Of a stretch of 64,000 bases of DNA, positions 56,551 to 64,000 are shown in pieces. This DNA is from Calonectria ilicicola (lineage: Eukaryota; Ascomycota; Sordariomycetes; Hypocreales; Nectriaceae). The stretch is from assembly GCA_020809705.1 (NCBI GenBank), contig CP085830.1:2976001-3040000 (forward strand). Reading direction: 5' to 3'. The position numbers and the translations under genes are program-made. Numbering within the stretch: the stretch's first letter is position 1; every line of letters starts with the position of its first letter. The notes under the pieces are model-generated. The model was not told the DNA's origin. It saw only the letters and a program-made list of their open reading frames with translations, and did no database searches.

Positions 56551-59500
56551 CTACAGAGCATAAGGGTTCAACGACCGGATGGTCAGGCATCTAGATAGTT
56601 TTGATTAGCTTAGTCTATACAAACAAGCGCTGTCGGGTACTTACGGTGGGCTCTTTGAGAGATCAGTCTTGAGAATAACAGGAACCCTTGTCATCTCTGT
56701 CACATCCTGGATGTACTCGCCATCCTCCTCACGGAGGGCGAATAGCTTGAGATACTTCTCCTTGTTGGTCAGGCGAGTCTCAACGGCCTCAACAACGGGC
56801 ACCTTGGAGTCGGATCGAGTGCGGTGAAGACCACCAGCAGTTGATGTGGATCGGGTGGGGGATCCAGGCACGCTCTGGGTAGGGCGTTCGGCGAGAGATG
56901 CTCCGGCCATGGCCTCGGTGACATCTGAGGTGTTGTCATCATCGTCGTCGAAAAGGGCGTCAACATCGTCAGTCGAGATCGTTCCTGTCTCGGTCTGCTT
57001 ACGAGTAGCCTCCTCCAGCTCCTTGCGAGCACGCTCGGCTTCTTCGGCCTTGCGCTGGGCCGCAGCAGCGTTCGAGGCCCGGAGAGATGCGGCAGCCTTG
57101 GGTCGCTCATCCTCGGGCACGTAGGCAGAGCTGGGGACGCCCTTCTCCCAGTAGAGCTCAAGAACCCGCTTCTCCTTGCGGAACTCGGCCTTCTTCAGCG
57201 GCAGCTGATCACAGTGGACTCGCTTCTCAAAGCCCCATTCAGGAATGAGGACATCAAAGGCAGACTCGTAAACGCAGAGGACGATACCCTCAGCAATAAG
57301 ATCGCCGTTGACCTCCTGGCGCTTCTTGTCCATGGTACGGCAGGCCTCAATGTGGATGCTCTGCTCCTGTGCATTTTGAGCCGACTCCTTCTTAGTGTTG
57401 CAAGACTCAGCAGTCTTGACCAGGTTCTCCAGGTCTTCAGTATACTCGATCTTGCCTTCAGAGAGAACCGCCTCGAGCTGACGGTGAGCGATGATGTCGG
57501 CGTACCGACGAGTGGGGCTTGTGAAATGAGTGTACAGAGGTAAGTTCAGAGCGTAGTGGGGCCACAGGAGCCTGGAAGTCTTGCCACCGATGCAGTACTT
57601 GGCTCGTGGCATCGACTTGACAAGCAGCGTCTCCATGCCCTTGCGCAGATCAGGATCGTCGACCTTGAAGAGGCTGTTCTGGAGGGTACCACTAGCCGAA
57701 GGATCGAAGTCGTAGCCTAGCGCCGTCATGCGCTCGACAAACGTCTGGAGGCGTCGCGAGTTGGGAGGAGACTGGCGTCGAAGGATGGCCTTTTCAGGAA
57801 GTCCTTCGGCAAGGCGCTGAGCCACATAGGCATTGGCCTTGTGCATGAGCTCTTCAACAAGCTCAAGGGCGGGTGTGGAGTCGAAGAGGTTCTCCTGGAC
57901 CGGGTTGTTCTCGTCATCCAGCTGCTGCAGGAGACGGAGGGGAGCAATGGGCTCTCCACCTGCACCAAGACGAGCCTCTCGGAACTTCTCAGCAATGGCA
58001 TTGAGGATTTGAAGAGTGTTAGCAGGAACAGCGGAGTTGGAGAAGTCTTTGGGGTTGCGGAGAGCATCATCAATGTCTTGGAGGGAGACCTTGCCAGCAC
58101 TCTTGACAATACTCTTTCCAATCCAAGAGTCGCCTTCGGCAACCGCTCCGTTGTGAGGGTTGACGCTGAAGACGATACTGACAGTCAGGCGCTCCTCATC
58201 AGCGTTGAGAGAGCAGAGTTCGGTGGACAGCTTAGCAGGCAGCAGAGAGCAGAAACGGTTGCTCAGCTGGACGGCAGTTCCACGCTTCTTGGCCTCACGA
58301 TCAACGAGAGAGTTGGGCTTGACAAAGTGGGTAACATCAGGAACGTGGATACCGATATCAATCTTGCCATCAGGGCGTGTCTTAATGTGAACAGCGTTGC
58401 CCAGCTCGGCGCCACCGTTGAAATCAAAAGTGAAGACATTCTCATCACGGAAGTCTCGGCGGGCAGCCAGAGACTCCTCCTCCTCCTTGGCGAGGGACCA
58501 GTCCTGGAGACCAACGCTGCGGAGAACAGCGTCAGAGAAATCATCTGAGCCAAAGTTGTTGTCTCGGAGAAGAGCATCAGTCTCCACCTTCAAGTCACCC
58601 ATGCGGCCCAACTGCTCGACCAGGGTTCCGAAGGGGTGGAGAGAGGTGATTGGCCAACGCTTGATGCAAGCAACAAAGATTCGATCAGCGTAATCCTGGT
58701 GCTTCTCAACAAAGTCACGGGGGGCCTGTTCGGTGGGAATGGCAATGAGGGGCACACGCTTGTCAGTAGGCTTGAACCAGACAATCTTGGGTTTCTCTTG
58801 GTTACGGGGCTCGTTTTGGCGAGAGTTACCGCCGTCACGAGCAGCCCTCTCAGCCTCCTGCTTCTCCTTGGTTGCCTGGCTGCTTGGGCGGAGAAGGCCA
58901 AGGGTTCCAGAGAACATCTGGCCAGCAACACGTTCAATGACAGCAACAACGTGGCCAGCATACAAGGGCTTGGCCTCGTCGTTGATTTCTTCTTCCTCAA
59001 CAAGGAGGAGGCTCTGGCCCTCCACTTCGACATCGTCGTTCTTCTTCTGGGTAGGGCGTTGGCGAAGACTGCCGCGGCGGCGAATGCCACCTTCGGCGTT
59101 GTTGGAATCGTTGTTTGAGTTCTGGTTGCCCTGGTTGGTAGATCCAGAGCGAGTGTCGGTGATGTCCTTGCGCTTCTTCTTCTCTTCCTTCTCGCGCTTC
59201 TGAGACCAAACCTCGTCAACATCGAGAAGCTCGATAGCGACAAGATCACCCTCCAAAGCACGGTTACGGTCTTTGCTACCGCAAATAAAGATATCAGCAT
59301 CAAGGAGACCATCCACAGTAGTGACATAGGCATCACTGCGGTTCTTCTTGTTCACGCGGAGAATACCGGAAACAAGCTGGCCGTCAGCCAGAAGGGCGGG
59401 GAGTGAGGCCTGGGGTAAGTAAGGAGTGAAAAGGGTCTTGCGCTGCTGCTGCTGCTGCTGTCCGCCGATCTGGCCACCAGCATGCTGAGAGCTCTGAAGA

Positions 59501-60847
59501 CCCATGAATTGCTGGCCGTTCATCTGAGCAGCCTGGAGAGCTTGGAGCTGTCCGAGTTGCATGGGGTTCAACTGCTGACCGTACATTTGGGGGACCATCA
59601 TCTGGTTCGGAAGCCCCATAACTTGTTGGTTAGGGTTGTACTGGAAAGCACCGATATTAGAGACAGACTGGGCGTTGACGGATCCACGAGCCCGATGACC
59701 AGGCTGGAAACCGCCTTGATTCTGGCCGACATTGCCAGACTGGTCCTGGTTGGGACCTTGGCGCCAGTTCCCCTCAAAGTTGCGAGATCCAGTACGGGCG
59801 TGACCGCTTCCACGACGGTTGAAGTCGTCACCGCCCAAGCCCATTCCAGCACCACGGCCAGCGCCACGGCCATTGACAGCCATACTCTGGCTACGGCCAT
59901 GGCCACCACGGCCGCCCCGATTCGAACCTTGGGCAACTGGGACCTCGAGGGTGTTGGAGGAAGCTGGCTTGTTCTGCTCATCGGGCCCGGCCGGAGATGC
60001 AGGGAACGAGAAGCCACTTGTAGTTCGCTTCTGCTGCGCAATCTCGGCGGCCTTCTTCGCATCGGCGAGGGCCAAAGAGTGACGTCGCTGGTGACCACCA
60101 CCACCTCCACGGCCGCCTCGGCCGCCGCCTGCGTTCTCTCGACCTTGGCCACCGGGGGCCTCGAAGTTACCGAAGGCGGAGCCGGAGGCACCGGCTGAGG
60201 GTGCGGGGGGTGGTCCCATACCCATATTGGGGAGTGCCGACTGATTACGGCGATGTGAAAGAGGCTGAGTCGGAGGTGCCATGTTCTGTTGTGGCACCTG
60301 GTTGGGGAATTGGAAGGCGTTTTGCGACATGTTGCCCATGGGCTGCAAAGGATTGAAGGCGCCGCCAGGACCGATGGGTTGGCCCGGTGGCATCATTCCC
60401 ATGTTCACATATTGCTGGTGAGTGGCTTGAATTTGTTGCTGCTGCTGCTGAAGAAGTTCAATCTGCTGCTGGATGGCAAGCTGCTCCACTGTACGATGTT
60501 AGTTCAGGGATGCAATGGTATAAGTAAAGAGGGGATGGGGGGGAAATGCGGAGAAGCTTGGACATGAGGCCACGACGGACGTGCGCAGTCAATGATGGGA
60601 GGCATTGAGGACAGGTAGTCGACGAGGGGAATACGTCATGATCCAAGACGTGAAAATAGGCCAAGGTGGCAAAGATAAGGGACAACTCACTTCCTGGGTT
60701 GGCAAACATGCTCATCAGCGGTGTCAGCTCAGAAGGACTTCGGCGGTGCGCAATGTGCAGCCTTCGCCCAGCAGGACCAGGTACGCCGCCAACCTGGGGC
60801 TGCTGAGCGGGCTGCTGAGGTTGCTGTGATTGCTGCTGCTGCTCCAT
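56551..60847 (-). CDS. ssd1: Ssd1, RNB-fold mRNA-binding translational regulator
   Basis: Three exons, 60691-60847, 56645-60488 and 56551-56590, 1346 residues. The last 40-nt exon supplies PCLTIRSLNPYAL, the conserved Ssd1 C-terminus, which the unspliced frame would miss. The N-terminal 370 residues are low-complexity: Gln runs, Gly/Arg-rich GGGRGGRGGGGGHQRRHSL, and RGGRGHGRSQS, with Ser sites of the kind phosphorylated by NDR/LATS kinases. Cold-shock/OB elements follow (FTPYLPQASLPALLADGQLV, GDLVAIELLDVDEVW, KPLYAGHVVAVIERVAGQ). The RNB domain runs from about 700 to 1050. Its active-site aspartate cluster is replaced (FDFNGGAELGNAVHIK), so no nuclease activity is expected, as in yeast Ssd1. 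Ssd1 binds and represses cell-wall mRNAs in the cytoplasm and is controlled by Cbk1. Upstream is a long leader-like region. Confidence 0.95.
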
Positions 60848-63800
60848 GATGGGCAGACAGGCGCAGTTGACACGTCGAGTCGGGGTTGGATCGGAGTTGG
60901 ATCAAGTCGACCGGGTGACGTAGTCCGGAATTGAGAAGCGATGTAGTTGCCGAGAAAGACGGCGGGTTTCGGCGAGACCTGTATCTGATGGCGAGTGCAG
61001 ACGCTGGTGTTTGCGATGGCGGTAGGCGATGGCGATGATGGGATGGCGATGGCAAGGCGGGACAAGAGTTTGCCCAAAAGGAGGGTGTGCAAGCTTGAGC
61101 AGAGCCAAGGAGCGTCGAAGGAAAGGCGGCGATGAAGAGGAGATTGTGTGACGACGAGAAGAGAAAGCCTGGGTGGATGGAAATCCAACTCCTGGCGAGA
61201 AGAGAGGGCGAGTGGGAGAGGGAGGATGGGGAAGAGGAGAGAGTTGGAAGTGGGAGCGGGCGAGAGATGATGGATCGAGTAGAATGGAGCGAGGGGAGTG
61301 GAGGTGGAGGTTTACGTGGGAACAACCAGACCTATCTTAGCTCGAAAACGTACCTTGCCTCCCTCCCTAAGAGACCAACAGGAAAAAAAAAAAGGTACAT
61401 GGGCGAGAGTACCTTTGGCTCCCGAACAGAGACCTGGCCTGGGAACGACAGGTTACCTTTTTGGTGGCGGTTGCTCTGGCAGACACAGAGCTGCTGGCCC
61501 AGGCGGGCCTAGTCTACTGGCCCTCCCTGAACCTCACTCTCAAGTTACCACCAATACAAATTCGCAAGCGTGGTACCAGCCAACCTGTGTCGGGTCCAAA
61601 AGCCGCCTAAAACCTGCCTAAAGACGGGGTCGGCTGCTAGTCCCCTAAAAGCTAACAGCTATTAGCGGGCTCCTGTCCCTTCTCCCCACCGGTACGCCCC
61701 TCCAGCAGCACCACCCCCAGCCGGGAGCTTAGCATTGACATGGACGCATTTGGGTGTGCATACGTTTGCGTGACCATCGCGCTCTGCATGTTTTGGCGCC
61801 TCTGTGCAAGCATTGCCTTGTCCGCACACGATAAAATTCATACATACGTCCGGGTCTCAAGGACACGAGCAGAAACACAGAGCCACCACGACGCAGCCTC
61901 GACGGGCCGCCCGGCGAAACATTGGCCCCAATCCGTGGGGGGAGGGGTAAGATGCGCTAGCATCAACGTAGACTCCAAGGTTTAGGGATGGATGGATGTC
62001 TTGCGGTGGGTGGCGCTGGAGGGCGTCGTCAGAAGGCGAGGAGATGGCACTGCTCCAGCAATACGGGGCGTTGTTGGCTGAGGCCTGGTCGATGTCTGTC
62101 TGCCGCGACGCTGTCGTTGGTGTGTCCTGTATGACTGCTCATATGCCACTCGACGCAGAAGGGATCCACGGACCATTCAGCGCGCTACGACTGGACCGGG
62201 CAAAGTTGCGTCGCACGGGAGGACCCCACCAGGGATCCCTGAGCTACATACATATGCCTAGCAAGCGGGCCGGCGCTCGTTCCCTCTCCACCATGGCAAT
62301 CGAGCTGGAGAAATGCCATCGATTCTGCGGCCACCGGCGTAACCGCTAAACGGCAGCCGACGCCGCATATGAGCTTCTGTCACAACCTGTCTGCGACCTA
62401 GCACCACGTTCCAGCCCCATCTACATCATTACGCGCTCGGGCAGGATTGCTGTCAAATAAAACCCGGCTACGTCGAGGAAAAAAAGAAAAAACCACGTGC
62501 TTCGTGGTTGCTGTCCCAAGTATCATGGGAGCTGCTCGCCTCTGCGCTCTCCCCCTTCAGAAGAGGTCACAGCCCCCTTGCCGTGATGTTCATGGACGAC
62601 CAATGCGATTGACTGCCTGATCCGTACATCCTCCTCCGCTGGCGCCAGGGGGTAGGACTCCAAGGGTGCACCCTCGACTGCACCTTTCCCACGCTGCTGC
62701 AGCTTGCGCCTTGCGCTCGCAAACGTCATCGAGGGGCAGCCAGTAAACAAAAGCCATGAGTCGAATTGAACCACCTTGGAGGCGGACTGTCGTTGCCAGC
62801 AGTGCTGCTCAGTGAGCTCTGACCCATTCCATTTGTCTCCATCCGCAACTCTGGGCCAAGTCGTCGTTGTCCACCCGCGCCCAGCGTCTCGTGTCTTGGG
62901 TCTGTGTCTGTTTTGTCTTGTCATACGGATCCACTCACCACGAGCATCACCATCAACATCAAGCAACAGCAGCGCCATAAACTAACCGTCAGCTTAGGCC
63001 GATCGCTCCGGGGCGCACGTCCATGCCTCATCGGCAGACGCCTTCTCCCTCTGCCACACCTTCGTATCCGGGGCAATCGTTGCTGAAGGGAAACCCAATC
63101 GCTTCGGTTGAGCACCCACTCCGCATATACCACATAGCTGCCCTGCAGAGGCCGATGTACCCAAGCCACCCCCCAGATAGTGGGCGTCAGGCTCCCCGTC
63201 GCCCAAATTTGCCAAGCTCTCCCTGGGTGGAGTCGATGCTTTCCTCCCTGGTTGTGTTGTGGTCCAAGACAGCCATATCGGACTCTGCTACTCCCAGAAA
63301 AAGGTGACCGCACCCTGGTCGCTTTCCTGTGCTCATCGGGTCACCGCATGCGTAACTCATCATCATCAACAATCCGACCAGCCCAGTGGCCGCCTTCCAG
63401 CTCCCTGGTCGCCTCCCGCTCACCCTCGTGCCTCACAAGCTGTTCAAGCAACCCATCTGATGTAACCCTTCAGACAAAACCCCCTGCTCGTTTCGCGTCT
63501 TCGAATGCTTGTGTCCCAGAACCAGTTAGCTGCTTCAGGGTGATCCAGATCCCAGCTGCCCTTGATCAAGATGTTAAGTTGATTCAGGTTCGCCGTTCAC
63601 CTTCCTTCAAGCCGAGTTGTCAGCTCGTGTCTGGGTCCCATAAGTCCCATTCTTAGTCTCCCTCCGGCTTCGAAATTTGACAGACGACGGGCGGCTTACA
63701 CTCATCTGGACACAGTCTAGACGTTATTATCGTCCGACCTCCTCTCACGGTTTGTGGAGACGATTCCGCCACAATGTGGCTAGACATGCGCCCCAGGTCA

Positions 63801-64000
63801 GCCACCGCTGTTCTTCAAAAACCGGGTCTTTATTTTAGCGGGCCGAGACCATCTGCTGCAGCTTGTCAATAGTACGTACCCCATTGACCAACCTCGCTCC
63901 AGTCTAAACCAAAGGTCTGCATGATCGCGGCCTGGGATCGACATTAACATCAACAAGGGCTCCTCCAACTCCCAGCCCGCGGCCTTTGCGAAAATCATCC
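60848..64000. other. long region upstream of ssd1, no supported gene
   Basis: More than 3 kb. 61130-61320 is purine-rich on the plus strand, so CT-rich on the ssd1 sense strand, typical of a fungal leader or transcription-start region; Ser/Pro-rich minus-strand ORFs there are composition artefacts. 61380-61393 is a poly-A tract. ORFs at 62523-62978 and 63180-63656 have no motif. A gene could start beyond the right edge, but nothing at 63798-63998 supports it. Confidence 0.5.
61130..61330 (-). promoter_or_regulatory. CT-rich leader/start region of ssd1
   Basis: On the minus strand this stretch is dominated by CTCTC/TCTCCC runs, about 300-480 bases upstream of the ssd1 start codon. Filamentous-fungal genes often place transcription starts near such CT tracts. 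The assignment is inference from composition and position only. Confidence 0.3.

Noticed and set aside
60729..61325. 198-codon minus-strand Ser/Pro-rich ORF overlapping the ssd1 start
   Set aside because: It is a translation of a CT-rich leader; ssd1 exon 1 in another frame explains the conserved part.
1..64000. CRISPR array, intact transposase, 5S rRNA or biosynthetic gene cluster
   Set aside because: I read for regular spacers, DDE or reverse-transcriptase motifs, 5S rRNA landmarks and PKS/NRPS/terpene genes and saw none.

Overview
The window is nuclear DNA from a filamentous ascomycete, most likely a Sordariomycete of the Hypocreales type. This is inferred from gene content and gene structure, not from a database match. 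The supporting signs are short spliceosomal introns (about 50-65 nt, GTRNGT donors, CTAAC/CTGAC branch sites 10-20 nt before the acceptor), secreted and GPI-anchored cell-wall proteins, a SAT4/Pth11-type rhodopsin-fold protein, an Ssd1 with the typical filamentous-fungal C-terminus, and long gene-poor spacers. I support 17 protein genes (one cut by the left edge) and three tRNA genes. Exon joins were chosen so that each coding sum is a multiple of three.

The left part (1-11.9 kb) is sparse and looks accessory. It holds the end of a MAT2B-like gene, a SAT4-type membrane protein, a secreted FAD oxidase, two diverged copies of a short repeat whose differences are largely transitions (RIP-like), a degenerate 12-bp minisatellite, and two tRNA genes. 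One of these, tRNA-Cys, is interrupted in its D arm by a 54-nt insert with full spliceosomal-intron signals. From 11.9 to 26.5 kb lie housekeeping genes: an MFAP1-type spliceosome protein, DNA polymerase alpha subunit B, an Ams2-type GATA factor with a very long zinc-finger loop, mitochondrial 3-hydroxyisobutyryl-CoA hydrolase, tRNA-Gln and dihydroxyacetone kinase.

From 26.5 to 37 kb there are long spacers around a GH76 GPI-anchored wall enzyme, an Af470-like monooxygenase-family protein and a DUF4048-type protein. From 39.2 to 46.3 kb the genes look more lineage-specific: an ATP-dependent DNA ligase interrupted by one in-frame TAA, an orphan two-exon gene, and a five-exon 2-oxoglutarate/Fe(II) oxygenase with a 17-nt exon. 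The right part holds mkt1, a small unrecognised low-complexity membrane protein, a secreted ferritin-like Rds1 homologue and ssd1, followed by about 3 kb with no gene I can support.

I see no operon-like or biosynthetic cluster logic. mkt1 and ssd1 both act in mRNA translation control in yeast, and ssd1, the GH76 enzyme and rds1 relate to cell wall or stress, but they are not arranged as a system. The two best leads are the tRNA-Cys gene with a spliceosome-like intron and the single-stop DNA ligase gene.
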